64,000 nt of DNA from Porticoccaceae bacterium (GTDB taxonomy: Bacteria; Pseudomonadota; Gammaproteobacteria; Pseudomonadales; Porticoccaceae), in the NCBI GenBank assembly GCA_024644595.1, contig JAHEHL010000006.1, positions 1-64,000 on the forward strand, in the 5' to 3' direction. Positions 49,605-60,363 of the stretch are shown here, in pieces. The translations under genes and the position numbers were made by a program. The notes below the pieces were generated by a model. The model saw only the letters and a program-made list of their open reading frames with translations. It was not told the DNA's origin and searched no databases. Position 1 is the stretch's first letter; every line of letters starts with the position of its first letter.

Positions 49605-49853
49605 TCAATCCTTTTTCGCGGCGCGCAGGAGTTTGCGCCGGTAGTATGTTATCAGTACTGAACTCGCCAAAAGACCGAGCAGGCAGCCTACAGCCAGGAA
49701 GATTAACAACCACAAACCAAGGCTCACACTGACACTCTGAAAGAGCACAAAATTAACGCTAATCTGCTGGCTGTTTTCCAGGGCAAAAAATGCGCCCACA
49801 GCGGCAATCGCCAATAGCAGTAAAAATTTTAGCAATGTCCACAGCGCGCTCAC
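49605..49853 (-). CDS. LapA-domain (DUF1049) membrane protein
   Basis: [41 protein letters not shown]; directly upstream of pyrF. Confidence 0.8.
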   Translation of the reverse strand: MSALWTLLKFLLLLAIAAVGAFFALENSQQISVNFVLFQSVSVSLGLWLLIFLAVGCLLGLLASSVLITYYRRKLLRAAKKD

Positions 49854-49966
49854 TGATCTCTCCTTACTGATTTAGTTTCGCCACAGATCATGCGAACGAA
49901 ACGGGGTTGTCTCAGCATTGTACTCTGTGCTCTCCACAGCGCAAAAAAGACGCCAAAAAATAGACA

Positions 49967-50003
49967 AAAAAATGCGCCGCGGGCAGAACCGGCGGCGCAT
50001 TTT
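49967..50003 (-). terminator. terminator after rpmE
   Basis: AAAATGCGCCGC-N-GCGGCGCATTTT hairpin. Confidence 0.85.
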
Positions 50004-50019
50004 ACTATTCATTGCTAGC

Positions 50020-50229
50020 TTACTTCTTTGAACCGAAACGCTTGTTAAAGCGATCAATTCGTCCACCGGTATCAACCACTTTTTGCTTACCCGTGTAAAA
50101 CGGATGGCAGGCTGAACAGACGTCGAGGTAAAGGCCCTCGGAACGGGTTGAACCGACACTGAAAACGTTACCGCAACTGCAGGTCGCTTTTAATTCGCTA
50201 TAGGCTGGGTGAATCTCTGCTTTCATCAT
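50020..50229 (-). CDS. rpmE: 50S ribosomal protein L31, Cys-containing type
   Basis: [27 protein letters not shown]...[28 protein letters not shown]. Confidence 0.96.
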   Translation of the reverse strand: MMKAEIHPAYSELKATCSCGNVFSVGSTRSEGLYLDVCSACHPFYTGKQKVVDTGGRIDRFNKRFGSKK

Positions 50230-50408
50230 ATACTCCAATTCGCATGCCGCCACCCTATCAATGAACTGGTAGAATGCCCGTCCAGATAAACTACTATAAA
50301 CACCTGGTGGAACAGTCCAACTCACGTATGGCACGGCAGGCCATTTCTAAAGAGCGCGGATTCTAGCAGAAATAAACCCGGTTACAAAAGGAATTCTCAA
50401 CTTTTATT

Positions 50409-52637
50409 ATGGCGGATTTAAAGCCCTTGGCCAGCATTTCAAAGCCCCTGATTGTTCGCGTCGCGGTTCTCTCTCCACTGCGCCGCAGCTTTGACTATCT
50501 GTTGCCCGATGAACTCGCCAAATCACCCCCACAACCCGGCTGTCGGGTCAGCGTGCCGTTTGGCAGACGCACGGTTATCGGCCTGGTAATTGAGCTCGCC
50601 GAAAGTAGTGACTTTGACCTCGATAAACTTAAACCTGTCGATGCAATCGTCGATGCTGATCCATTGCTGCCAAAATCTCTGTTCAAACTGTTTAACTGGG
50701 CTGCCAATTACTATCACCACCCAATTGGTGACGCCCTGTTTACCGCATTACCGGTGCTGTTGCGCACGGGACGACCACTTCCGGAACCCAGATTAACCCG
50801 GCTCTGGCAGGCAACAAAAACAGGGATAGAAAATGGCCACGAGCTATTGCGGGGCGCCAAACAGCGCGCACTGCTCGACGAGCTGGCGGCCGATCCCCTG
50901 AGAATTGAAAACGATCTTCTCAAACGCTACAGTCGCGCGACGCTAAACAGCTTGCTTGAGAAACAGGTCGCCGAAATAGTCTTCATCGGGCCGCAAGAGA
51001 TTGATGTCGAAAATCTACTCCGCCAGCCGCCGCTAACGCTCAATCCGTCGCAACAGCAAGCGATGGATACGATCGATTGCCACGGTTTCAACAGCTGGCT
51101 GCTCGACGGCGTGACTGGCAGCGGCAAAACCGAAATTTATCTACAGTGCATCGAAAAAATTATCCGCTACGGGCGCCAGGCACTGGTGCTGATTCCTGAG
51201 ATCAGTCTGACACCACAGACTGAAAAACGCTTTCGCGATCGCTTTAATGCACCGCTGGTGATGCTCCATTCAGGCTTGACCGATCAGGAACGTCTCGAGT
51301 CCTGGGCACAGGCCGCAAGAGGCGAGGCAGCCATTGTGCTCGGCACACGTTCAGCCGTCTTTACACCGCTAAAGCGGCCGGGAATTATTATTCTCGACGA
51401 GGAACACGACCAATCCTACAAACAGCAAGATGGTTTTCGTTATTCGGCTCGGGATCTGGCGGTAATTCGCGCCAAACAGGAAACAATCCCGATCATCCTT
51501 GGCTCGGCGACGCCCTCGCTGGAATCTCTGAACAATTGCGCCACTGGGCGCTATCGCCATTTGCTGCTGAGAGCCCGTGCAGGAGAGGCAGTTCAGCCCC
51601 ACTGGCGCATGGTCGACCTGCGCGCTGAGCAAGTGGAGTGCGGCATTGCCACATCCACCCTCAGCGCGATTCGCGAAGCCGTTGCCCAGAATCAGCAGGT
51701 GTTGGTATTTCTCAATCGTCGCGGTTTTGCCCCGGCAATGTTGTGCCACGACTGCGGCTTTGCTGTCGACTGTCCCAACTGCGATACCCGACTGACCGTG
51801 CACCGCCGCCACCAGCGCTTGCTCTGCCATCACTGCAACTATTCTCGACGTCTGCCGCAGTGCTGTCCGAACTGTCAAAGCCAGCGTATGGTTGCGGCCG
51901 GCGACGGCACTGAACGCAGCGAGGGATTTTTACAAAGCCGTTTCCCCGACACACCGGTGCTGAGAATCGATCGCGATACCACGCGCAAAAAAAATGCTAT
52001 GCAAGAAATGTTTGACGCCGTCGACAGTGGCGAGCCCTGCGTTCTTATTGGCACGCAGATGCTGGCCAAGGGTCACCATTTCGCCAACATCAGCCTGGTA
52101 GCAGTTCTGGATGCCGACAGCGGACTGTTCAGTGCGGACTTCCGTGCCCATGAGCGCCTTGGACAGTTATTGGTTCAGGTAGCCGGGCGCAGCGGTCGCG
52201 GAAAAATTGCCGGTAGCGTGATACTGCAGACCCACCAACCTGATCATCCACTGCTGGACGTGTTGATAAAACAGGGCTATAGCCATTTCGCCAATCTTCT
52301 CAGCGAGCAACGTCAACTGCTGCAATTGCCACCCTTCAGCCAATTGACACTGATTCGCGCCGACGCCGACAGACCAGATAGCGCCGAGGCATTTTTGCAA
52401 CAGGCGCGACAGATCGCCGAATCGATTATTTCACCCTCGCCATCACTGAGCTACCTCGGGCCGCTACCGGCACTGATGGAGCGACGCAATTCACGCTACC
52501 GTTATCTGCTGCAAATCAGCGGTGAGCGACGCAGTGATCTAAATTACCTGCTGTCTCACTTGGTGCTGCAACTGGAGAAGTTGCCCGCGGCGCGGCAGGT
52601 GCGTTGGGGCATCGACGTCGACCCCCAGGAACTTTGA
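50409..52637 (+). CDS. priA: primosomal protein N' (PriA helicase)
   Basis: DGVTGSGKTEIYL, LDEEHDQSYKQQ, CHDCG/CPNC zinc motifs, QVAGRSGRG. Confidence 0.97.
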   Translation: MADLKPLASISKPLIVRVAVLSPLRRSFDYLLPDELAKSPPQPGCRVSVPFGRRTVIGLVIELAESSDFDLDKLKPVDAIVDADPLLPKSLFKLFNWAANYYHHPIGDALFTALPVLLRTGRPLPEPRLTRLWQATKTGIENGHELLRGAKQRALLDELAADPLRIENDLLKRYSRATLNSLLEKQVAEIVFIGPQEIDVENLLRQPPLTLNPSQQQAMDTIDCHGFNSWLLDGVTGSGKTEIYLQCIEKIIRYGRQALVLIPEISLTPQTEKRFRDRFNAPLVMLHSGLTDQERLESWAQAARGEAAIVLGTRSAVFTPLKRPGIIILDEEHDQSYKQQDGFRYSARDLAVIRAKQETIPIILGSATPSLESLNNCATGRYRHLLLRARAGEAVQPHWRMVDLRAEQVECGIATSTLSAIREAVAQNQQVLVFLNRRGFAPAMLCHDCGFAVDCPNCDTRLTVHRRHQRLLCHHCNYSRRLPQCCPNCQSQRMVAAGDGTERSEGFLQSRFPDTPVLRIDRDTTRKKNAMQEMFDAVDSGEPCVLIGTQMLAKGHHFANISLVAVLDADSGLFSADFRAHERLGQLLVQVAGRSGRGKIAGSVILQTHQPDHPLLDVLIKQGYSHFANLLSEQRQLLQLPPFSQLTLIRADADRPDSAEAFLQQARQIAESIISPSPSLSYLGPLPALMERRNSRYRYLLQISGERRSDLNYLLSHLVLQLEKLPAARQVRWGIDVDPQEL

Positions 52638-52734
52638 TAAGACCAGTTTGGACGGCACTTTTTTCCGCGTTCTGGTGTTTGCCTAACAGCCTCCTGATCC
52701 CCTACAATCGCCGCTCAGTTCAGGAGCTTTAACC

Positions 52735-53271
52735 ATGTCGCGAGATTACGCCAACAGAAATTCCAGCCGAGCAAAGCAGCAGCCGGCGAAACGCAGCTCG
52801 CCACTGCCAGCGTTTTTTTGCGGAACGGTTTTTGGCGTTGTGATCAGCAGTATTCTGCCCGGACTGATGGATAAGTCGCCTTCGACCAGTGCCAAAATTG
52901 AAAATGTTAGTGAAACGGTTAAGGCTGAAGCATCTGAGCTCAAATTCGATTTTTATACGCTGCTTAAAAATACCGAAATCATTGTTCCCAACAATCAATC
53001 TGCCGATGCGGATGATCAGGAGCCTGAGGAGAATTTCACCTATCTGCTGCAGGCGGGCTCATTCAAACTCGCCGCCGATGCCGAAGCCCTCAGGGTCAAG
53101 TTGCTGCTGCTCAACTTAACTGCCAAGGTTGAAACAGTCGGACTGGGTAGTGGTGAGAAATGGCATCGTGTTCTGGTTGGCCCGTTTACCGATGCATCGA
53201 GCATGGCCTATGCACGCACTAAACTGTCAGAGAATGCGATCGATAGTCTGCTGCTAAAGCGCAAATTATAA
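52735..53271 (+). CDS. SPOR-domain protein (FtsN-like)
   Basis: Short cytoplasmic N-terminus, one TM, C-terminal SPOR repeat (YLLQAGSFKLAADAEALRVKLLLLNL...WHRVLVGPF). Confidence 0.9.
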   Translation: MSRDYANRNSSRAKQQPAKRSSPLPAFFCGTVFGVVISSILPGLMDKSPSTSAKIENVSETVKAEASELKFDFYTLLKNTEIIVPNNQSADADDQEPEENFTYLLQAGSFKLAADAEALRVKLLLLNLTAKVETVGLGSGEKWHRVLVGPFTDASSMAYARTKLSENAIDSLLLKRKL

Positions 53272-53290
53272 GGCGTACAAAAAGACACGA

Positions 53291-54649
53291 TTAAAGATAG
53301 GCGTCATATTCAAGCAGCGTGACACGGCTATCAAACTCGGCCTTTTCCATATGCTTGCTCTGAGCATACAAAGCCTGGAACTCTTGACCTAAATAGTCGC
53401 CGATAAATGTCGACTGCTCAAATATCGGCAGCGCATCATTCCAGAAACAGGGCAACTGCTGTTCGGCTGGCAACTCCATGTCAGAGGCATCGCCGACAAT
53501 ATCCGCGGGCGGTGTCAGTTTGTTTTCAATGCCATACAGAGCACCCGCAAGCATCGCGGCAACGGTCAGATAGACATTCGCATCCGCTCCGGCGACACGG
53601 TGCTCAACCCGCATAGCGTGCCCTTCACCCGCGGGAATACGCAGTGCTGTGGTACGATTTTCATAGCCCCAAGTCGGCGAGGTCGGCGCAAAACAACCCG
53701 GCACCAGACGTCGATAAGAATTGATATTCGGCGCAAAAATAGCCACACAGTCGACCATAACTTCCAGACAACCGGCAACCGCATGGCGCAACAGCTCGCT
53801 GCCCTCAGCCGTGCCATTATCAAAAACATTGTTGCCATTGCTGTCCTTGAGACTGAAGTGAATATGCATACCGTTGCCAACGCCCTCGGCAAATGGTTTG
53901 GCCATAAAAGTAGCCATTTTGCCTTTCTGATAGGCAACACTGCGAATCACTCGTCGCAACATACTGGCCTGGTCACAGGCACGCAGCGCGCAGTCCTGAT
54001 GATGCAGATTGATCTCACACTGAGACGCGCCAAACTCGCTGATCAAGGTATCGACGGGCAGATTCTGCTCGCTGGCGGCACTATTGATCGCATCCATAAT
54101 TGGTGCCATCTCACGCATCGCATCAATGCTGTAGGTTTCACCCCCAAGAGCAGGCGAGCCGTCGAGCGAGCGCTGTGTGTGCTTGGGCCGACCAAATTGA
54201 TCGCGGTCAATTTCAAATAGATGGAATTCCATCTCGCTCGCCACCACTGGGGTCAGACCCAGTTTTTTATAGCGTTCGAGAACCTGCTGTAATACCACAC
54301 GCGGGTCGGCGGGATAATCGCTCTCGCCATCGGGACTCAGCATAGACACAATAATCTGTGCAGTGGGCCGCTCAGCCCAGGGCACCATTGCAAGGGTTTC
54401 CGGGTGCGGCACACAGATGCCATCAGTATCGCCCGTTTCGGCGACCAACTGTTCGACATCGCGACCCCAGGTATCCAGTGAACAGGTGCTCTGAGGCATC
54501 TTGTAGCCACCTTCGAAGAGCTTATAAATCTGCTCGCACGGCAGCCATTTTCCGCGATGAATCCCATTCAGATCATGAAGAATGACTTCAAACATTTCTA
54601 CTTCTGGATGGTCCTGTAAAAAGGCGTCCAGCAATTTAGTGGATCTCAT
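53291..54649 (-). CDS. glutamine synthetase-like gamma-glutamylpolyamine synthetase
   Basis: GS fold: ASEMEFHLFEID, NGMHIHFSL, PTSPTWGYENRTTALRIP; next to PuuD-like gene. Confidence 0.85.
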   Translation of the reverse strand: MRSTKLLDAFLQDHPEVEMFEVILHDLNGIHRGKWLPCEQIYKLFEGGYKMPQSTCSLDTWGRDVEQLVAETGDTDGICVPHPETLAMVPWAERPTAQIIVSMLSPDGESDYPADPRVVLQQVLERYKKLGLTPVVASEMEFHLFEIDRDQFGRPKHTQRSLDGSPALGGETYSIDAMREMAPIMDAINSAASEQNLPVDTLISEFGASQCEINLHHQDCALRACDQASMLRRVIRSVAYQKGKMATFMAKPFAEGVGNGMHIHFSLKDSNGNNVFDNGTAEGSELLRHAVAGCLEVMVDCVAIFAPNINSYRRLVPGCFAPTSPTWGYENRTTALRIPAGEGHAMRVEHRVAGADANVYLTVAAMLAGALYGIENKLTPPADIVGDASDMELPAEQQLPCFWNDALPIFEQSTFIGDYLGQEFQALYAQSKHMEKAEFDSRVTLLEYDAYL

Positions 54650-54755
54650 AGTGCTCTCTTGTTCTTTAAGGCCGGAGCTTTACACTTGTGGCGCTGAGTA
54701 GCAATACCCTTTATGGGCGGGTTGCTTGTCGCTTGCGTCATATTATAAAAAAAAA

Positions 54756-56816
54756 TCAGCCCTCCGCCAGGTCACCCAGCGCCTCTTTCAATGGCTGCAA
54801 GTGGGCTTCAAAGTGTTTCCAATAGGCCACCGCAGAAGCATAAATTGGCTGCCGCACCTGCTCGGAGCTCGCAGTATTCACCGCGCGCTCGGTTTCATGG
54901 AAGCGTAGGCACTGCTGCTCCATCGGCAACTGACAGTAATCCAGCAACGACCTGACATTTGCCTCCAGATCAGCGACCACGGCTTCATAGTTGACCGAAT
55001 AAATTTTCTCTGCAAACACCTGCTGCCAGTGGCACATAAGACGGTGATAGTCACGATAATAGCGGCCCAGATCGACCAGGTCATAGGTAAAGTTCTGACC
55101 CTCGGCCCAGAGCTGTTTAAAGCAGCCAAAACAGTTATCGATCGGGTTGCGCACGGTATTGACAACTTTCGCGTTCGGCATGGCCAACAAAATCAGTCCA
55201 ATATAGAGAAAATTATTCGGCAGCTTATCGATAAAAAATGGTGCATCGGTCTGACGATGACGCTTGGCGCGCCGCAAAAACTCTGTTCCCAGCTCCTGCC
55301 ACTGCTCAGCCGTTAGCTCAGTGGCGCCCACAGGGTACGGTTGTGAAGCCATTGCCCGCGGCGGACGATGCAACTGATTGGCGAGCCACGGAATATAGGG
55401 CAACTCTCTGGTGCCCTCAACCTGCGAGTGCGACGCCAGTATCTGCTCTTGTAACGTCGAACCAGAGCGCGGCAGACCAAGAACAAAGATCGGTGCATTA
55501 TCGGCGCAGCCAGCACCCGCGTTGGCGGCGATAAACTCGGCACTGAAGGTGGCGATAATACTGTCTACCAGACGACTGAATTTATCCGCATCCCATTTCA
55601 CCAAGCTCTTCTGAACGGCATTGCCCGCCGCGTAACAGGCAAAGGCATTATCCCATTGCTTGCGGTGTTCAAAGGCCTTGCCAAGAGCATAGTTAAACTG
55701 CACCCTCGCCTTGTCGCTGAGGCTGTTATCGTCACTGTTGCTGGTGTTGGTGTTGGTGTTGGTGTTGGTTTGGATAATGGAAGCCCTATCCAGAATAGTC
55801 TGCATACGCTCGACCTCATCATCACCAAATCGATAGGTCTTGAGATTAGACAGCGACCAGGCGGCCTCGGCAAAGTAGGGATCTAGCTGCAGGCACTGCC
55901 GATAGGCATCAATCGCCTGTTGTTGATGCCCCAGCGTCTTCAGTGCCGTGGCTTTTTGCGACAGCGCGGCAACATAGTCCGGGCGCCGTGCCAGCACCAG
56001 ATCATACTGCTGCAGGGCCTCATCAAAACGATTGTCTTTGCTGTAAATCGCGCCGAGCATCATATGCCCCTCACTCGGATCGGTGTCGATTTTCATGGCT
56101 TGCTGAGCCGCCTCTTCCGCCTCCAACATCTGGTCTTGACGCGATAGTGAGGCAGCCAGCTTTAGCCACCATTTCGGTCGTTCAGGCATTTTGCGAATCA
56201 GTGCCCTCGACATCTCTTCTGCCCAGCGTGCACGGTCTGTCTCCAGCGCGCGATCGATCAAGAGCTCTTTGGCGCCAACATTTTCCGGATCACTGTTGAG
56301 CACCTCAAGACAGAGCTTTTCTGCACCGGCAGCATCGCCGGCCTTGGTCAACTGAAAAGCCTCCTGAACCTGTGCCTTGAGTGCGGCATGGTTTTTATTG
56401 ATCACTTCAATTTCGGCAGACTGGCGGGTTTTGCCCAGCTGCTCAAGCACAGTTTGCAGCAACTTGGCCGGCGCCTTTAAACGTGGATCAAGCCGCAATG
56501 CTTTGCGCAGCGACTGCTCGGCACTCTCGAGTTCGCCGAGTCCGTGCTGAAGCTTGCCGAGATCGGCCCAGGTGTGGGCAAAATCCGGCGCGATCTCAAG
56601 CACTTGATTAAAGGCTGCCGCCGCCGCTGCCATCTCACCGCGGCGCTCGAGCAGCTGACCGCGCAGACGCAGGGTATTGACCTCGCGGGGATTGATCGCC
56701 AGCAGCGACGCACAGATTGTCTCGCAACGGTCTAAATCTCCGCTGCGCAATGCAGACAAAGCCTGAAAGAACTGTTGTTGAGGGTCCATACTATGTTCCG
56801 GATAGCCTGGTATCAA
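54756..56816 (-). CDS. TPR-containing sulfotransferase
   Basis: N-terminal TPRs; PAPS-binding FVLGLPRSGSTLQEQILASH and VVNTVRNPIDNCF. Confidence 0.9.
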   Translation of the reverse strand: MIPGYPEHSMDPQQQFFQALSALRSGDLDRCETICASLLAINPREVNTLRLRGQLLERRGEMAAAAAAFNQVLEIAPDFAHTWADLGKLQHGLGELESAEQSLRKALRLDPRLKAPAKLLQTVLEQLGKTRQSAEIEVINKNHAALKAQVQEAFQLTKAGDAAGAEKLCLEVLNSDPENVGAKELLIDRALETDRARWAEEMSRALIRKMPERPKWWLKLAASLSRQDQMLEAEEAAQQAMKIDTDPSEGHMMLGAIYSKDNRFDEALQQYDLVLARRPDYVAALSQKATALKTLGHQQQAIDAYRQCLQLDPYFAEAAWSLSNLKTYRFGDDEVERMQTILDRASIIQTNTNTNTNTSNSDDNSLSDKARVQFNYALGKAFEHRKQWDNAFACYAAGNAVQKSLVKWDADKFSRLVDSIIATFSAEFIAANAGAGCADNAPIFVLGLPRSGSTLQEQILASHSQVEGTRELPYIPWLANQLHRPPRAMASQPYPVGATELTAEQWQELGTEFLRRAKRHRQTDAPFFIDKLPNNFLYIGLILLAMPNAKVVNTVRNPIDNCFGCFKQLWAEGQNFTYDLVDLGRYYRDYHRLMCHWQQVFAEKIYSVNYEAVVADLEANVRSLLDYCQLPMEQQCLRFHETERAVNTASSEQVRQPIYASAVAYWKHFEAHLQPLKEALGDLAEG
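55743..55769. repeat. 6-bp microsatellite (GGTGTT)4.5 inside the TPR-sulfotransferase gene
   Basis: Encodes TNTNTNTNT on the minus strand. Confidence 0.97.
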
Positions 56817-56856
56817 ACGTGCATCAAAAAGCCGTTTGGTCGTTTATTTTTTGTAC

Positions 56857-56902
56857 AAAAAAAAGAGCCGACAGTATAACCAAATAATGTCGGCTCTTTT
56901 TG
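56857..56902. terminator. terminator downstream of TonB receptor
   Basis: AAAAAGAGCCGACA-N14-TGTCGGCTCTTTTT. Confidence 0.9.
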
Positions 56903-56924
56903 CTTGCGCTGCAGCTGGATTAGC

Positions 56925-59288
56925 TTAGAACGTCCAGCCTATATCAACACCCATACGGCGTGGCTCAGAGAAGCCAAAGTAGTGCGGTGCAATATTAGCT
57001 TCACCCCCGGCAACACCTTTGTAGTAGAACTCATCGGTGATGTTGTTAACCCAAAAGGTGACCGACCACTGATCCGAGCTGTCGTAACCAACACGCAGAT
57101 TGCTGGTGGTAAATCCATCCAGCTTTAACGGGTCATTAGAGAACACGCCAAAACCCGGGCTTGAACCCTGATGGAAAGTCTCCAGGGACACCGCCAGATC
57201 ACCGCCCTGCATGGGCACAGTGTAAGTGGCAACCAGTGCACCACTGAACTCAATAGTGCCTGGAATCTGCGCACCTTTACAATCCGCTGGATCACAGAAA
57301 TCTGCCGACGGATCGGTCAGCTCAGTATCGGCCCATGCCAAGCCCAGATAGATATCCAGGTTGTCGGTGGGCAACACACGGATATCCAGCTCAGCACCGC
57401 GACCTTCGGCATCACCGACATTGTCGACACTATAGCGCGAGCCAACGTAATAACCGGATTGCATACCGTCAAATGAATAGCTGTAGAGACTGGCATTGAC
57501 CTGCAACTGGTCTTCCCAGAAACGGCCCTTGAGACCCAGCTCCAAGCTGGTGACTTCTTCTTTTTCAAAGCTTTCTGGCACAGCACCCAGATCCAGCGCA
57601 TCGGCGCCATCCATGTCCTCGTCAGTCACAGAGTCCGGGAACACCAGGAAGAAGGTATTGAAACCACCCGCCTTGTAACCAGTTGAATAGCTGCCGTAGA
57701 CCGAGACATCATCATTTAACTGATAATTGGCCGCCAGTCGCAGGGAGGTGTTGCTCCAGCTATCACTGCCGCGGACATAATCCGAAGAGTAGAACGGGAA
57801 CGAGTACCAGTAGTAGTTACGCTCATCGCCACCAAACTTCTGACCAAAGTCGCGATTATCTTCGGTGTAGCGCGCACCCAGTGTGAAGTCGAGTTGTTCG
57901 CTGACGTGCCAGGTGGCGTCGCCATAGATACCCCAACCATCGTATTCGGCATCGATATCGACCGAGTCATTGCGCGTGCCGATACCTGGACCGTAGTCGG
58001 CATAACCGCTGTATGTATAGTAAGAGGAGCAATCGGTAACTTCGGATTCAAAGTATGCGGGATCAAAATCGAGCCCCTCTTCCTCAGCATAAATAGCCGC
58101 GTAGTAAATACCCAGTGATGAACACATAGTGTCTTCATCAAATGTCTGGTTAAAACGTGTCTGCAGATCTTCCTTGTACCAGGAGGCGCCGACAAACCAG
58201 CTTACTGCATCCGTTTCTTTGTTAAGACGAAACTCCTGGCTGTAGTAGGTCTGCTTTTGAATCTGGTTGTAGTTAAAGATCGCCTGATCGCCGCCATCAA
58301 AATCTTCAAAGTAGTAATAGTTATGACCGCGCGCACCAGTGATCGAGGTCAGCGTGTAATCATTGCCGAGATCAACCTCAACATTGAGGCTAACACCCCA
58401 GACTTCGCCTTCGTCGATCAACTTGTCTGAGTCAACTTCTGAAGTAAAGCTGCGCTTATCGAGACCAAAATCGTAATAGGCAAAACCGACATTGTCGGGA
58501 TCAAACGCCGTATACAGGGTTGGAGACCCTTCGCGATCTTCATACTCAGCGACAAAATCGGCACTGATATTGTCCGCCTGATAGACAAGCGACAGGCGCA
58601 GAGCAGAGTTGTCAGTGCTGCCGACCTGCTTGCCGTCATTGACATTGGTCACCCATCCATCCTGCTCTTGATGATAAACCGCCACGCGTCCGGTCAGCTG
58701 ATCACTAATCGGCAGGTTGATAACGCCGGTTAATTCGCCGTAGCCATCTTCACCGAGACCGACTTCCAGCGAACCGCCGCCATCGGCATTAGGCTTGGCC
58801 GATGTAATTGAGAACGCGCCGGCTGACGCATTGCGGCCGAACAAGGTGCCCTGGGGACCCTTGACCACTTCGACCATCTCAATATCGAAGAAGCTCGACA
58901 GCGCACCACCTGTGCGACCGAGATAAATACCGTTCTGATAGACGCCAATAGAGGGTTCAGCGCCAACACCAAAGTCATTGGTGCTAATGCCGCGAACATT
59001 AATTGAATCGAGGAAAGAGTCATCCGTGTCACCCGAGACGCCTGGTGTCAACAACACCAGTTCTTTGGCGTCGGAGATCTGCGCCTTTTCGATAAAGTTA
59101 CCGGTGAAGGCCGAAACCGAAGCAGGAACATCCTGCAGCGACTGTTCGCGCTTTTGCGTGGTGACAATCACTTCTTCAATCTGTGCCGCAGAGAGCTGGC
59201 CAGCGCCAAAAGTGGCCGCTGCTACAGCCGCTGAAATCAAGGTTTTTCTAACAATCTGGTTGGACATTATTTTTTCCCCAATCAACAA
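56925..59288 (-). CDS. TonB-dependent receptor
   Basis: IEEVIVTTQKREQSLQDVPASVSAF, EVVKGPQGTLFGRNASAGAFSI, C-terminal GVDIGWTF. Confidence 0.95.
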   Translation of the reverse strand: MLIGEKIMSNQIVRKTLISAAVAAATFGAGQLSAAQIEEVIVTTQKREQSLQDVPASVSAFTGNFIEKAQISDAKELVLLTPGVSGDTDDSFLDSINVRGISTNDFGVGAEPSIGVYQNGIYLGRTGGALSSFFDIEMVEVVKGPQGTLFGRNASAGAFSITSAKPNADGGGSLEVGLGEDGYGELTGVINLPISDQLTGRVAVYHQEQDGWVTNVNDGKQVGSTDNSALRLSLVYQADNISADFVAEYEDREGSPTLYTAFDPDNVGFAYYDFGLDKRSFTSEVDSDKLIDEGEVWGVSLNVEVDLGNDYTLTSITGARGHNYYYFEDFDGGDQAIFNYNQIQKQTYYSQEFRLNKETDAVSWFVGASWYKEDLQTRFNQTFDEDTMCSSLGIYYAAIYAEEEGLDFDPAYFESEVTDCSSYYTYSGYADYGPGIGTRNDSVDIDAEYDGWGIYGDATWHVSEQLDFTLGARYTEDNRDFGQKFGGDERNYYWYSFPFYSSDYVRGSDSWSNTSLRLAANYQLNDDVSVYGSYSTGYKAGGFNTFFLVFPDSVTDEDMDGADALDLGAVPESFEKEEVTSLELGLKGRFWEDQLQVNASLYSYSFDGMQSGYYVGSRYSVDNVGDAEGRGAELDIRVLPTDNLDIYLGLAWADTELTDPSADFCDPADCKGAQIPGTIEFSGALVATYTVPMQGGDLAVSLETFHQGSSPGFGVFSNDPLKLDGFTTSNLRVGYDSSDQWSVTFWVNNITDEFYYKGVAGGEANIAPHYFGFSEPRRMGVDIGWTF

Positions 59289-59438
59289 AACAGTCTACGT
59301 CAAAACGTCAATAGACAACCCCAAACAAAACACCAAACAATCTTTCTATGAAGGCTTTTAATGCATCAGTAGAGCTATGCTGGCGCCAATCGAACTGAAA
59401 CAAGTTTATAGTGTGAAATCCCCGCTAACCAGATTTTT

Positions 59439-60212
59439 TTAATCGATTTTCCGCATTTGTTGTCCGAACGCCCTAAACAGAGCCACTGAAAGCGGGTTGC
59501 TCTGATAGAGCCACTCAGGGTGCCACTGCACTCCTACCACCCAGTTGCTGTGATCAATTTTGCTCACCGCTTCGATCAGACCATCATCAGCCGTAGCTTC
59601 AACTTTCAGACCATCGGCAAGACGATCAATACCCTGACCGTGGAGTGAATTTACCTGATACTTGCTGTCTCCAGTAAGCTGCGCAAACAAGCCATGGTCG
59701 GGGAAATTCACATTGTGACGGGGAGCATATTGCCCCTGCCGATCCAATTGCTTGTCCTCACGGTGATCCTGAAACCCGGGAACATTATGCACCTCCGCAT
59801 GTAATGAGCCGCCAAGGGCAACATTGAGCTCCTGAAAACCTCTGCAAACAGCCAGTATTGGCACGGATTGTTCAACGCAGGCGCGAATCAGCTGCAGGGT
59901 TAAGCTGTCTCGCTGACGATCTTCCATGATGCCGGGCTTCGGCGCCGGGCCATTATAATTATCAGGATGAACATTGGACGGACTCCCGGTCAGAAACAGC
60001 CCGTCTATACGCTCGACAATCTCATCCATGCCATAAAGTGTCGACAGATCAATAAGATCAACACTACCACCAAACGCCGGCAACCCTATTGGCATGGCAC
60101 CGGCGCCATGAGCAACGGCATTGATGTATTTTTCACCAATACCCTGAAAACTGTGCAATCCATTCTGGATAACGTCGCAGGGAATCCCCACCAGTGGCAA
60201 TTTTTTACTCAA
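59439..60212 (-). CDS. class I glutamine amidotransferase-like gamma-glutamyl-GABA hydrolase (PuuD-like)
   Basis: PILAVCRGFQELNVALGGSL nucleophile Cys; WVVGVQWHPEW. Confidence 0.9.
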   Translation of the reverse strand: MSKKLPLVGIPCDVIQNGLHSFQGIGEKYINAVAHGAGAMPIGLPAFGGSVDLIDLSTLYGMDEIVERIDGLFLTGSPSNVHPDNYNGPAPKPGIMEDRQRDSLTLQLIRACVEQSVPILAVCRGFQELNVALGGSLHAEVHNVPGFQDHREDKQLDRQGQYAPRHNVNFPDHGLFAQLTGDSKYQVNSLHGQGIDRLADGLKVEATADDGLIEAVSKIDHSNWVVGVQWHPEWLYQSNPLSVALFRAFGQQMRKID

Positions 60213-60363
60213 TGTATGTCTCCTTTAACCAGGTGCGAGCGGTAATTGCCCACCCCTTTGGGTACATGACCCGATAATTTTTCTATGCTCAGATACTGTT
60301 CCATAAGCGCCCCCTGCAAAATACCCTCTTGGGGTGAACTTTAACCACACGGCAAGCACTACT

